Assembly (NCBI RefSeq): GCF_017052465.1
Contig: NZ_JAFHKT010000151.1
Span: 186,001-250,000 of the forward strand
Reading direction: 5' to 3'
DNA: 64,000 bases
DNA from: Arthrobacter pascens
GTDB lineage: Bacteria; Actinomycetota; Actinomycetes; Actinomycetales; Micrococcaceae
The notes below the pieces were generated by a model. That model was given only the letters and a program-made list of their open reading frames with translations. It was not told where the DNA came from and made no database searches. Shown here one piece after another: positions 15,984 to 23,650 of this stretch. How positions within the stretch are numbered: the stretch's first letter is position 1; each line of letters starts with the position of its first letter. The position numbers were made by a program, and so were the translations under genes.

Positions 15984-17518
15984 CCGCGGCCACAGGGAAC
16001 GCCGTCCGGGAGGCGGCCGCCGCAGGGACACTGGGGGCGGAACCCACCACTGTCGGGCAGCTCAACGCGGCCGTCGAACAGGCCCAGGAGGCCTTCGAAC
16101 GGGGGCGCCATGCGGATCCGGACGAGCGCGCCGGCTGGCTTGAGGCCATTGCCGCGGGCCTGGAACAGGACGCCGGCGCACTGCTGGAGATCGCCGGCCG
16201 GGAGACGCACCTGGGCGCGCCACGGCTGGAAGGCGAGCTGAAGCGCACCGTCTTCCAGCTCCGGCTCTTCGCGGCTGAGATCCGGATTGGGGAGCACTTC
16301 GACGCCACGATCGACCATGCGGATCCTGACTGGGGCATGGGCCCGCGGCCCGACCTGCGGCGTTACAACGTACCGCTGGGCGTCGTCGGCGTCTTCGGCG
16401 CTTCCAATTTCCCTTTCGCGTTCAGCGTGATGGGCGGGGACAGCGCATCGGCCCTGGCTGCCGGCTGCGCAGTCGTGCACAAGGCACATGACGCCCACCG
16501 CGGGCTCGCTGCCCGCACCGCCGAAACGGTGACCTCCGCGTTGGAGGCTGCCGGGGCGCCGTCGGGCCTTTTCGCCCTGGTCACCGGCCGACGGGCCGGC
16601 GAAGCGCTGGTGGACCACCCGCTGGTGAAGGCCATCGGCTTCACGGGCTCGACGGCGGGCGGCCGCGCGCTGCTCAACCGCGCCGCCGCGCGGCCGGAGC
16701 CCATCCCCTTCTTCGGGGAGCTGGGCGGCATCAACGCGGTTTTCGTCACCCGGAAGGCCTGGGCGGCGCGGCGCGACGAGATCCTTGCCGGCTACGCTGG
16801 CTCGTTCACGCTGGGGATGGGCCAGTTCTGCACCAAGCCCGGGCTGCTGTTTGTCCCCGCCGGGCATGCCTCGGAAGCCGGCGAGCAGCTGGCGAACGCG
16901 CTCGCGGACGTCACGCCTGCACGCCTCCTCAGCGAGAGGCTGCACGGCGGCTACACCGAGGCTGCCCGCCGGCTCAGGGACACCGACGGCGTGGACGTCC
17001 TGGTCGAGGGTGACTTCACTGAGACTCCGGCCCCCACCGTTCTGCGCACCAGCTCGGGGGAAGTCCGGAAAAACCCGGACATCCTGCGGCAGGAGATGTT
17101 CGGCCCGGCGAGCCTCGTGGTCGAATACGGCGACGAGTCGGAGCTGGCTGCCCTGGCTGAACTGCTGGAAGGGCAGCTGACCACCACCCTGCAGGCCGAA
17201 GAGGACGACGACGTTGCCGGGCTCGCCGCCCGCCTCACCGACATCAGCGGCCGGGTCCTCTGGAACGGCTGGCCCACGGGCGTCACCGTCAGCTACGCCC
17301 AGCACCACGGCGGCCCCTACCCGGCGACGACGTCGGCCACCACCTCGGTGGGAACCGCCGCCATCCGCCGCTTCCTGCGGCCGGTTGCCTTCCAGACGTT
17401 TCCCGCCTCCCGGCTGCCGGAACCGCTGCAGGACGGCAACCCGTGGGGCGTCCCGCAAAGGGTCGACGGCGTCTGGCGGCGCCCGTCTGACGCCATCAGT
17501 GGGGAGGGCCGGCTGTGA
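15980..17518 (+). CDS. 2,5-dioxovalerate (alpha-ketoglutarate semialdehyde) dehydrogenase
   Basis: 512 residues, NAD(P)-dependent aldehyde dehydrogenase. Visible are GVVGVFGASNFPFAFSVMGG, the nucleotide-binding GFTGSTAGGRAL, the general base Glu in FFGELGGIN and the catalytic Cys in GQFCTKPGLLF. That cysteine motif is typical of the ketoglutarate semialdehyde branch, which converts 2,5-dioxopentanoate to 2-oxoglutarate as the last step of oxidative pentose pathways. The start overlaps the dehydratase stop as ATGA and its own stop overlaps the next GTG, so the three genes are translationally coupled. The C-terminal half reads normally. Confidence 0.85.
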   Translation: MTAATGNAVREAAAAGTLGAEPTTVGQLNAAVEQAQEAFERGRHADPDERAGWLEAIAAGLEQDAGALLEIAGRETHLGAPRLEGELKRTVFQLRLFAAEIRIGEHFDATIDHADPDWGMGPRPDLRRYNVPLGVVGVFGASNFPFAFSVMGGDSASALAAGCAVVHKAHDAHRGLAARTAETVTSALEAAGAPSGLFALVTGRRAGEALVDHPLVKAIGFTGSTAGGRALLNRAAARPEPIPFFGELGGINAVFVTRKAWAARRDEILAGYAGSFTLGMGQFCTKPGLLFVPAGHASEAGEQLANALADVTPARLLSERLHGGYTEAARRLRDTDGVDVLVEGDFTETPAPTVLRTSSGEVRKNPDILRQEMFGPASLVVEYGDESELAALAELLEGQLTTTLQAEEDDDVAGLAARLTDISGRVLWNGWPTGVTVSYAQHHGGPYPATTSATTSVGTAAIRRFLRPVAFQTFPASRLPEPLQDGNPWGVPQRVDGVWRRPSDAISGEGRL

Positions 17519-18723
17519 GCGGCGTGTCTGAGGCGGCCGCCTCCGTCCTCCCGGAGGACGCAGGGCAGGCCCTGCTCATCGGGCGCGTCTGGGACGTCGA
17601 CAGCGGGGGTCCGCGGGTCGTGGCGGTCAGCGGCGAGGCCGTGTTCGACCTGCACCGCCTGGCCGGCACCGTTTCGGAGCTGCTCGAGCTGGCGGACGCT
17701 GCACATACTGTCCGGACGGCGCTGCTTGACCCGGACCTGAGCGAACCCCGGTGGGCGACGTCCGACGTCGTCAGCGCCTCGCTGGCGGGCGACACCACCC
17801 GCCCGCACCTGCTGGCGCCGGTTGACCTGCAGGTCATCAAGGCCTGCGGCGTGACCTTCGTGGACAGCATGATCGAGCGCGTGATCGAGGAGCGGTGCGC
17901 GGGCGACGCCGGGAGGGCCGCGGAGATGCGCGAGCTGGTGGGCAGGGCCCTCGGCGGAAGCATCGGTGCGGTGCGTCCCGGCTCTCCGGAAGCCGCGGAG
18001 GCCAAGCGGATCCTGATCGCCGAGGGACTCTGGTCGCAGTACCTGGAGGTGGGCATCGGCCCCGACCCTGAGGTGTTCACCAAGGCGCCCGTGCTGTCCT
18101 CGGTAGGGCTCGGCGCCGGCATCGGCATTCCCGCCTTCTCCTCATGGAACAACCCCGAGCCCGAGTTGGTGCTGATCGTCACCTCAGGTGGACAGGTGGT
18201 GGGGGCGACGCTCGGCAACGACGTCAACCTCCGCGATGTGGAAGGCCGCAGCGCGCTGCTGCTGGGCAAGGCGAAGGACAACAATGCCTCGAGTGCGCTG
18301 GGGCCGCTGATCCGGCTGTTCGACGGCTCCTTCACCCTGGACACCCTGAGGGAGGAGGAGATTCTGCTGCGGGTGGACGGGCCGGACGGCTACCGGCTCG
18401 AAGGCCGCAACAGCGTGGCGCGGATCAGCCGGCCGTTCGAGGAGCTGGTGGCGGCCACCCACGGCAGGCACCACCAGTATCCTGACGGCTTTGCCTTGTT
18501 CACCGGGACGCTGTTTGCGCCGACGCAGGACCGGGACGAACCCGGGCAGGGCTTCACGCACAGGTTCGGCGACGTGGTGACCATCCGCAGCCGCCACCTG
18601 GGAGCCCTGGTCAACCGTGTGGGCGCCTCGGAGGAACTGCCGGAATGGACGTTCGGGCTGCGGCAGCTCTTCGGGTACCTTGCAGCGCAGTGGCCCCAGC
18701 CTGCGGAACCTTCCATGCGGTAG
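17515..18723 (+). CDS. 2-keto-3-deoxypentonate dehydratase (FAH family, XylX-like)
   Basis: 402 residues, fumarylacetoacetate-hydrolase fold. It resembles Caulobacter XylX: an N-terminal LLIGRVWDV, the signature IKACGVTFVDSMIERVIEER, the FAH metal-site stretch SSWNNPEPELVLIV, and HHQYPDGFALFTGTLFAPTQ with DRDEPGQGFTHRFGD. XylX and the archaeal 2-keto-3-deoxyarabinonate dehydratase turn a 2-keto-3-deoxy-pentonate into 2,5-dioxopentanoate, the substrate of the upstream dehydrogenase. GTG at 17515 overlaps that gene's stop (GTGA). Its last 113 bases overlap the 3' end of a leftward gene. The shorter hydrolases of fucose pathways (about 285 residues) are a poorer match. Confidence 0.8.
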   Translation: MSGVSEAAASVLPEDAGQALLIGRVWDVDSGGPRVVAVSGEAVFDLHRLAGTVSELLELADAAHTVRTALLDPDLSEPRWATSDVVSASLAGDTTRPHLLAPVDLQVIKACGVTFVDSMIERVIEERCAGDAGRAAEMRELVGRALGGSIGAVRPGSPEAAEAKRILIAEGLWSQYLEVGIGPDPEVFTKAPVLSSVGLGAGIGIPAFSSWNNPEPELVLIVTSGGQVVGATLGNDVNLRDVEGRSALLLGKAKDNNASSALGPLIRLFDGSFTLDTLREEEILLRVDGPDGYRLEGRNSVARISRPFEELVAATHGRHHQYPDGFALFTGTLFAPTQDRDEPGQGFTHRFGDVVTIRSRHLGALVNRVGASEELPEWTFGLRQLFGYLAAQWPQPAEPSMR

Positions 18724-19309
18724 CCTCGCCGCAGGCTGCTCCCGCCGCGGCTTCAGCGCAGCGCAGTGCCACCTCGAGTCGGTCAACGGCCTGCAGGTAG
18801 CCGGGTGCGGCCAGGGTCCTCAGCACCTCCGCCTCCCGCATCGCCTTCACGAACTCCGCGGTTTCCGGGCGGCGCACGTCCGACATGTCCGGAAAATCAA
18901 TGGCCAGCGCGGGGTCCAGTTCGTAGCGCTGCCAGCGCTGCAGGACAGCGTCGTGAAGGTGGGCCGCGGCCAGCAGGGCGGGCCGTTCCTCCCGCAGGCG
19001 GCGCCGGGACGAATACCAGCCCAAAACCCTGGGGCCGCTCCGGTATGCGGCGACGCCGCTGACACAGGCGGCCGCCGCCAGCGCCAGGCCGGCCGGTGGC
19101 GAGGCCACCGCCGGGATGAGGAGTGCCGGAAGGATCACGGCTGCACCCCAGAAAAGGTCCCAGAACAGCGGGTCTGAGGGGTCGCCGTCGGCGTTTCCTG
19201 CATGGTGCCGGACAGCGAAGGCCGTGCAGGCGACGGCGGCCACGAGCACGGCGCCCCAGAGGACGAGCGGCAGCATCCCCAGGGGGACGGCTTCGGTTAC
19301 GGCGGGCAC
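18611..19309 (-). CDS. predicted membrane protein, unknown function
   Basis: 232 residues. Four hydrophobic segments fill the N-terminal half (MLPLVLWGAVLVAAVACTAF; AAVILPALLIPAVA; GLALAAAACVSGVAAY), followed by a soluble C-terminal half with AAHLHDAVLQRWQRYELDPA. GTG at 19309 is preferred, with GGAGG six bases upstream; a TTG at 19357 and an ATG at 19276 are alternatives. I do not recognise the family. The last 113 bases overlap the coding end of the XylX-like gene tail to tail, so either the C-terminus has been extended by stop loss or both reach into each other. It is not obviously part of the sugar-acid operon. Confidence 0.55.
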   Translation of the reverse strand: MPAVTEAVPLGMLPLVLWGAVLVAAVACTAFAVRHHAGNADGDPSDPLFWDLFWGAAVILPALLIPAVASPPAGLALAAAACVSGVAAYRSGPRVLGWYSSRRRLREERPALLAAAHLHDAVLQRWQRYELDPALAIDFPDMSDVRRPETAEFVKAMREAEVLRTLAAPGYLQAVDRLEVALRCAEAAAGAACGEATAWKVPQAGATALQGTRRAAAARTSIPAVPPRRPHG

Positions 19310-19458
19310 TCCGACACCTCCAAGCAGCGGGGCCCGGCGAATCGGGCTCCACTTCAATTCCAGCCGTTCAGGCGCCGCCGGTCAATGGTCTGCCGACCGG
19401 CGGTGCCTGCGGATTTGCCGCCGCCCTTTTCGGCAGGGGACTGGCCGGCGCAAACGGT

Positions 19459-19486
19459 TTGCAGCGGGCGGCCTGCGGCGTAGCGT
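19459..19486 (+). promoter_or_regulatory. leaderless promoter of the VOC gene
   Basis: TTGCAG (19459-19464), 16 bases, TAGCGT (19481-19486), then the ATG at 19494. The distance puts transcription start at or beside the A of the start codon, so the mRNA should be leaderless. No ribosome-binding site is present, in agreement. Confidence 0.6.
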
Positions 19487-19493
19487 TGGCGGC

Positions 19494-19871
19494 ATGCGAC
19501 TCAAAATGTGCAGCATCCACGTCCAAGACCCGCAGGCAGCGCACTCGTTCTATACGCAGACCCTCGGCTTCGAGACGCTCATGGCCATGCCCGAGCACAA
19601 CCTCTTTATTGTGAAGGATCCCGGTGACGCGGGCAGCGTGGGGCTGCTGCTGGAGCCGAGCGACCACCCGGTGGCCGCAGCGTACATGAAGGGACTGCAC
19701 GACGCCGGGCTCGCGGCGATCGTGTTCGGCGTTCCTGATGTGCGGGCAGAGTACCAGCGCCTCACCGACGCCGGCGTCCGGTTCCAGGGCGAACCGTCGG
19801 AGGATCCATCCGGGACCTCGGCCGTGTTCGATGACGGCTGCGGCAACTACATCCAGCTGCACCAGGACTGA
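19494..19871 (+). CDS. glyoxalase/bleomycin-resistance (VOC) fold protein
   Basis: 125 residues with the paired beta-alpha-beta-beta-beta units of the vicinal-oxygen-chelate fold: MCSIHVQDPQAAHSFYTQTL with metal-ligand His, a central IVFGVPDVRAEYQRLTDAGV, and the C-terminal metal Glu/Asp region FDDGCGNYIQLHQD. Related small proteins act as lyases, isomerases or antibiotic-binding proteins; the substrate is unknown. It seems leaderless with a promoter at 19459. The broken PHP gene starts 44 bases downstream on the same strand and may have been cotranscribed. Confidence 0.8.
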   Translation: MRLKMCSIHVQDPQAAHSFYTQTLGFETLMAMPEHNLFIVKDPGDAGSVGLLLEPSDHPVAAAYMKGLHDAGLAAIVFGVPDVRAEYQRLTDAGVRFQGEPSEDPSGTSAVFDDGCGNYIQLHQD

Positions 19872-19915
19872 CGGCCGCTGCCTGTGGCGCCGGAACGGCC
19901 CGCGGAAGGGACTGA

Positions 19916-20859
19916 ATGGACGCCGTTGACGCCCTGAATGAGATCGCGTTCTGGCTGGAACGCAGCGCCGCGCCCACGTTCAAGGTGCAGGCGTTCCGGA
20001 AGGCTGCCGGCGTTATTGGGGACCTCGCCGCCGACGATCTCGCGGAGCGTGTCCGGGACGGAAGATTGAAACGGACCAAGGGCATCGGGGACACCACGTT
20101 CCAGGTCATCCGGCAGGCGGTTGAGGGCGCCGTGCCCGACTATCTGGACAAGCTCAGGCAGAGCGGCGCGAAACCCCTCGCGGCGGGCGGCAACGGACTG
20201 CGCCCCCAGCTCCGGGGCGATCTTCGGACCATTCCCCGAACCTCAAGATCGCCAACGGACTGAGCGCCGAGCGCCTCAGCGACCAGCTTGAGGCCGTGGC
20301 CGCGGTCAACGCGGCACACGCCCGCCAGGACGGCGCGGAGTTCCGGCTGCTGTCCGGGATCGAGGTGGACATCCTGGAAAACGGGGAGCTGGACCAGGCG
20401 CCCGACATGCTGGAGCGGCTCGACGTCGTGGTGGCCAGCGTGCACTCAAAGCTCCGCTCGGACCGGCGCACCATGACGGACAGGATGCTCAGCGGCATCC
20501 GGGACCCGCACACCAACGTACTGGGGCACTGCACGGGCCGCCTGCTGCAGGGTTCCCGGGGGACCCGGCCGGAGTCCGAGTTCGACGCCGAACGGGTCTT
20601 TGCCGCGTGCGCGGAGGCGGGCGTCGCCGTCGAAATCAATTCCCGTCCCGAGCGGCAGGATCCCCCTGACAACCTCATGCGGCTGGCGCTTGATGCCGGG
20701 TGCCTGTTCAGCATCGACAGCGACGCCCATGCTCCCGGCCAGCTGGACTTCCTGCAGTACGGCGCCGAGCGGGCCGAACGGAACGGGGTACCGGCAGAGC
20801 GGATCATCACCACATGGCCACTGGGGCGGTTGCAGGAGTGGCTGGAATCCGGGTGCTGA
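19916..20859 (+). pseudogene. PHP-domain phosphoesterase gene broken by an internal deletion
   Basis: The first frame (19916 to about 20224) encodes the helix-hairpin-helix part of PolX-like PHP proteins (ALNEIAFWLERSAAPTFKVQ; LKRTKGIGDTTFQVIRQAVE; GNGLRPQLRGDL). At about 20225 the reading shifts: the second frame resumes with DHSPNLKIANGLSAERL and continues through SGIEVDILENGELD, VVASVHSKL, LGHCTGRLL and SIDSDAHAPGQ to 20859. In intact relatives the two parts are joined by roughly 30 residues that carry the first metal-binding H-x-H. Those residues are missing here and the frame is off, so the product cannot be active. The downstream half is otherwise well preserved, indicating recent loss or an assembly error. 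Confidence 0.8.
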
Positions 20860-20981
20860 CCTGCTGATACGGCGGAAAACGGCAGTTGGTAAGCATGGTG
20901 ACTATTACGTTGCAGAGTGGTAAACCTTAATTGTTCCGCCCAGGAACCCCGGCGGGCATTTTCCCCACAGCGAGGTGCGCC

Positions 20982-22361
20982 ATGACTTCCATGAATCCTG
21001 CTAACCAATTGGACGAGCTGGGCCAGAGAACGTTGCGTCGGGTGCGCAACCGCCTGATGCCGCTGATCGTCCTGCTGTACTTCATTGCCTACCTGGACCG
21101 GAACAATGTCGGCTTCGCGAAGCTGACCATGAGCGAGGACATCGGGCTCAGCGCGTCGGCATATGGACTCGGGGCCGGCATCTTCTTCCTGGGCTACGCG
21201 CTGCTGGAAATCCCGAGCAACGGCGGCATGTACAAGTTCGGCGCCCGGAAGTGGATCGCGCGCATCCTCATCTCCTGGGGCATCTTCGCCACGGCCATGG
21301 CCCTCGTTAACGGTGAGACAACCTTCTACATCATCCGTTTCCTGCTGGGTGCGGCCGAGGCAGGGTTCTTCCCCGCCATCCTGTTCTACCTGACCCTGTG
21401 GTTCCCGGCAGCGCAGCGCGTCACCGTGCTGGGCATCTTCATCCTGGCCCAGCCCATTTCCAACGCCCTGGGTGCTCCGGTGTCGGGCCTGCTCCTCCAG
21501 ATGGACGGGATCATGGGCCTGCAGGGGTGGCAGTGGCTGTACATCATCGAGGGCATTCCGGCCATCATCCTCGGCCTGCTGACCCCGATCCTGATGACGG
21601 ACCGCCCGAGCCATGCGCACTGGCTCGCCGCCGATGAGCGCGAATGGCTGACCAAAACCATGGATGACGAGCTTGCCCACAAGCAGAAGGGCCAGCCGCA
21701 CCACTTCCTGGCCGGACTCAAGGACCCCCGGACCATCGCCTACTCGGCGCTGTACTTCGGCCTGGTGTGCGGCATCTACGGCCTTGGTCTCTGGATGCCG
21801 ACCATTGTTGCGGCATTGGGCAAGTTCACCACCACGGAGGTGGGCTTTATTGTGGCCATCCCGTACACCATCGCCGCCGTCTTCGTGTATTTCTGGGGCC
21901 GGCGCTCCGACCGCACGGGCAACCGGGTCATGCACGCCAGCATCAGCATGGTGATGGCGGCCATCGGCCTCCTCGCCGCCGGCTTCCTGGTGCAGGTCAA
22001 TGCGGTCCTGGCCCTGGTCGCCCTGACTCTGGCGGCCATGGGCATCTACTCCGCCATTGCGCCGTTCCTGGCAATGCCCTCGACGGCCCTGGTGGGCGCG
22101 GCGGCGGCAGCCGGCCTGGCCATGGTGAACTCGCTGGGCAACCTGGGCGGATTCGTGGCTCCCTACGCCGTGGGCCTGTTCAACGACGCCACGGGCGACA
22201 ACCGCTCTGGCCTCGTGTTCCTGGCGACCTGCCTCGCCATCACTTCGGTGGCCACGTTCCTCTACGCGCGCAAGCGCCCGGAGGGCCACGTGAAGCCCGG
22301 TACGCCTGCCACGGTCGGTGAGGAAGCTGTTGCCGCCGACGAGTTCGATATCAAGAGCTGA
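20982..22361 (+). CDS. MFS transporter, ACS family (second copy in window)
   Basis: 459 residues with about 12 membrane helices. The typical ACS opening is seen (LIVLLYFIAYLDRNNVGFAK then GLGAGIFFLGYALLEIPSNG), plus the TM4 stretch FLLGAAEAGFFPAILFYLTL WFP and the central loop WLTKTMDDELAHKQ. Relatives carry 4-hydroxyphenylacetate, phthalate, tartrate or sugar acids. ATG at 20982 has GCGAGGTG five bases upstream. It is followed after 27 bases by an SDR dehydrogenase, with which it likely forms a two-gene uptake and oxidation unit. The shared promoter motif of the other sugar-acid genes is not present upstream, so control differs. Confidence 0.85.
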   Translation: MTSMNPANQLDELGQRTLRRVRNRLMPLIVLLYFIAYLDRNNVGFAKLTMSEDIGLSASAYGLGAGIFFLGYALLEIPSNGGMYKFGARKWIARILISWGIFATAMALVNGETTFYIIRFLLGAAEAGFFPAILFYLTLWFPAAQRVTVLGIFILAQPISNALGAPVSGLLLQMDGIMGLQGWQWLYIIEGIPAIILGLLTPILMTDRPSHAHWLAADEREWLTKTMDDELAHKQKGQPHHFLAGLKDPRTIAYSALYFGLVCGIYGLGLWMPTIVAALGKFTTTEVGFIVAIPYTIAAVFVYFWGRRSDRTGNRVMHASISMVMAAIGLLAAGFLVQVNAVLALVALTLAAMGIYSAIAPFLAMPSTALVGAAAAAGLAMVNSLGNLGGFVAPYAVGLFNDATGDNRSGLVFLATCLAITSVATFLYARKRPEGHVKPGTPATVGEEAVAADEFDIKS

Positions 22362-22388
22362 CAACCAGGCGACGAGGGGCTGAGGAAC

Positions 22389-23165
22389 ATGGTTCATCAC
22401 GAAACGTTCCCGGCCGAGCGGACTGCGGTGCTGACCGGCGCCGCCTCTCCGCGCGGCATCGGACGGGCGACGGCGGAAATGCTCGCCAGCGCGGGCTGGT
22501 CGGTTGCGATCCTGGACGTTGACGGCGACGCGGCCAGGAAAGCGGCAGAGGAAATTGCCGCCGTCTACGGCGTCCAGGCGGTCGGGGTGGGCGCGGACGT
22601 CTCCGACCAGGCCGCCGTCAACGCCGCCATCGACGAGGTCGAGTCCAGCCTGCCGCCGATCGTTGGCCTTGCCAACCTGGCGGGCATCAGTTCACCCACG
22701 GAGTTCATGGACGAGACACTCGATGCCTGGGAGCGGGTGTTCAAGATCAACATGACCGGCACGTTCCTGGTCACGCAGCGCGTCCTCAGGGGCATGATCG
22801 ACCGCAGGCTAGGCAGGATCGTCAGTGTGTCTTCCATCTCCGCCCAGCGCGGAGGCGGAACTTACTCAAAGGTGGCGTACAGCGCCTCGAAGGCGGCCAT
22901 TATCGGCTTCACCCGGGCGCTGGCCCGGGAGATGGGCCAGCACGGCATCACCGTCAACTGCGTGGCGCCCGGCCCCGTCGACACGGACATCATGGGCGGA
23001 ACGCTGACGGATGAGCGCAAGGCCGCCATGTCCGCGGATATCCTGGTGGGCCGGGTGGGCACCGTGCGGGACATCGCCGCGCTGATGGTGTTCCTGATGG
23101 GCGAGGACGCCGGCTACATCACGGCGGCCACCTACGACATCAACGGGGGGCTGCAGATTTCCTGA
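22389..23165 (+). CDS. SDR-family oxidoreductase
   Basis: 258 residues, classical short-chain dehydrogenase: the NAD(P) motif TGAASPRGIG near residue 16, NLAGISSP (the NNAG position), catalytic Ser in VSVSSISAQRGG, then YSASK with the catalytic Tyr and Lys, and PGPVDTDIMGG after them. The Asp ending the second beta strand (ILDVDGD) favours NAD over NADP. It probably oxidises a sugar acid or hydroxy acid brought in by the preceding transporter. Possible relatives include 3-ketoacyl-ACP reductases and sugar-acid dehydrogenases; I cannot choose. Confidence 0.85.
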   Translation: MVHHETFPAERTAVLTGAASPRGIGRATAEMLASAGWSVAILDVDGDAARKAAEEIAAVYGVQAVGVGADVSDQAAVNAAIDEVESSLPPIVGLANLAGISSPTEFMDETLDAWERVFKINMTGTFLVTQRVLRGMIDRRLGRIVSVSSISAQRGGGTYSKVAYSASKAAIIGFTRALAREMGQHGITVNCVAPGPVDTDIMGGTLTDERKAAMSADILVGRVGTVRDIAALMVFLMGEDAGYITAATYDINGGLQIS

Positions 23166-23172
23166 CGGCCGT

Positions 23173-23475
23173 TTATCCCTCGCACTCCGAGCAGTACTTG
23201 TTTCCGTTCTTTTCCCGCGCGAGCTGGCTGCGGTGGTGGACCAGGAAACAGGACATGCAGGTGAACTCGTCATCCTGCACGGGGATGACCTGGATGAGCA
23301 GCTCTTCGTGGGAGAGGTCGGCGCCGGGGAGGTCGATGCCTTCCGCGGTGTCCGCTTCTTCGACGTCCAGCAGCGCGGTCTGGGATCCGCCGCGCTGGGC
23401 CTGCATCGCTTCGAGCGATTCGGTCCCGGGCTGTTCGTCCTGGCTGACGCGCGGTGCGTCGTAGTCGGTTGCCAT
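23173..23475 (-). CDS. DUF4193 family protein (zinc-ribbon-like)
   Basis: 100 residues. An acidic N-terminal half (DVEEADTAEGIDLPGADLSH) precedes a C-terminal cysteine module, FTCMSCFLVHHRSQLA and NKYCSECEG, which should form a small zinc ribbon. This is the DUF4193 family, widespread in actinobacteria and of unknown role, usually next to the DUF3093/dUTPase region or other core genes. ATG at 23475 has AGAAGGAG ten bases upstream. It converges with the SDR gene (eight bases apart). Confidence 0.8.
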   Translation of the reverse strand: MATDYDAPRVSQDEQPGTESLEAMQAQRGGSQTALLDVEEADTAEGIDLPGADLSHEELLIQVIPVQDDEFTCMSCFLVHHRSQLAREKNGNKYCSECEG

Positions 23476-23593
23476 GGTGGTTTCACTCCTTCTCATGAGG
23501 GCCGGGATGGCACTCAATCGCAGGCATCAACTCTACTGGTCCGCGAAGTATTCCCGCAGATGCTGCTGGCGGAATTTTCGGAAAAACAACGGA

Positions 23594-23632
23594 GTCCGGT
23601 GGTTCCCCGCTGAGTGCGGGGAACCACCGGAC
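23594..23632 (-). terminator. terminator of the secreted Fn3 protein gene
   Basis: A perfect 17-bp stem (23594-23610 with 23616-23632), five-base loop, followed on the minus strand by a T-rich stretch (23580-23593). It lies 19 bases after the stop at 23651. Confidence 0.8.
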
Positions 23633-23650
23633 CCGTGCAGTGGACTGGTG

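Noticed and set aside
15830..17458. 542-codon open frame on the minus strand
   Set aside because: Antisense to the aldehyde dehydrogenase, which has all catalytic motifs; the antisense product has none.
20154..22400. 748-codon open frame on the minus strand
   Set aside because: It is antisense to the PHP pseudogene and the MFS gene, follows GC-skewed third positions of those genes, and its product is low-complexity (Gly/Asp/Arg/His-rich) with no domain.
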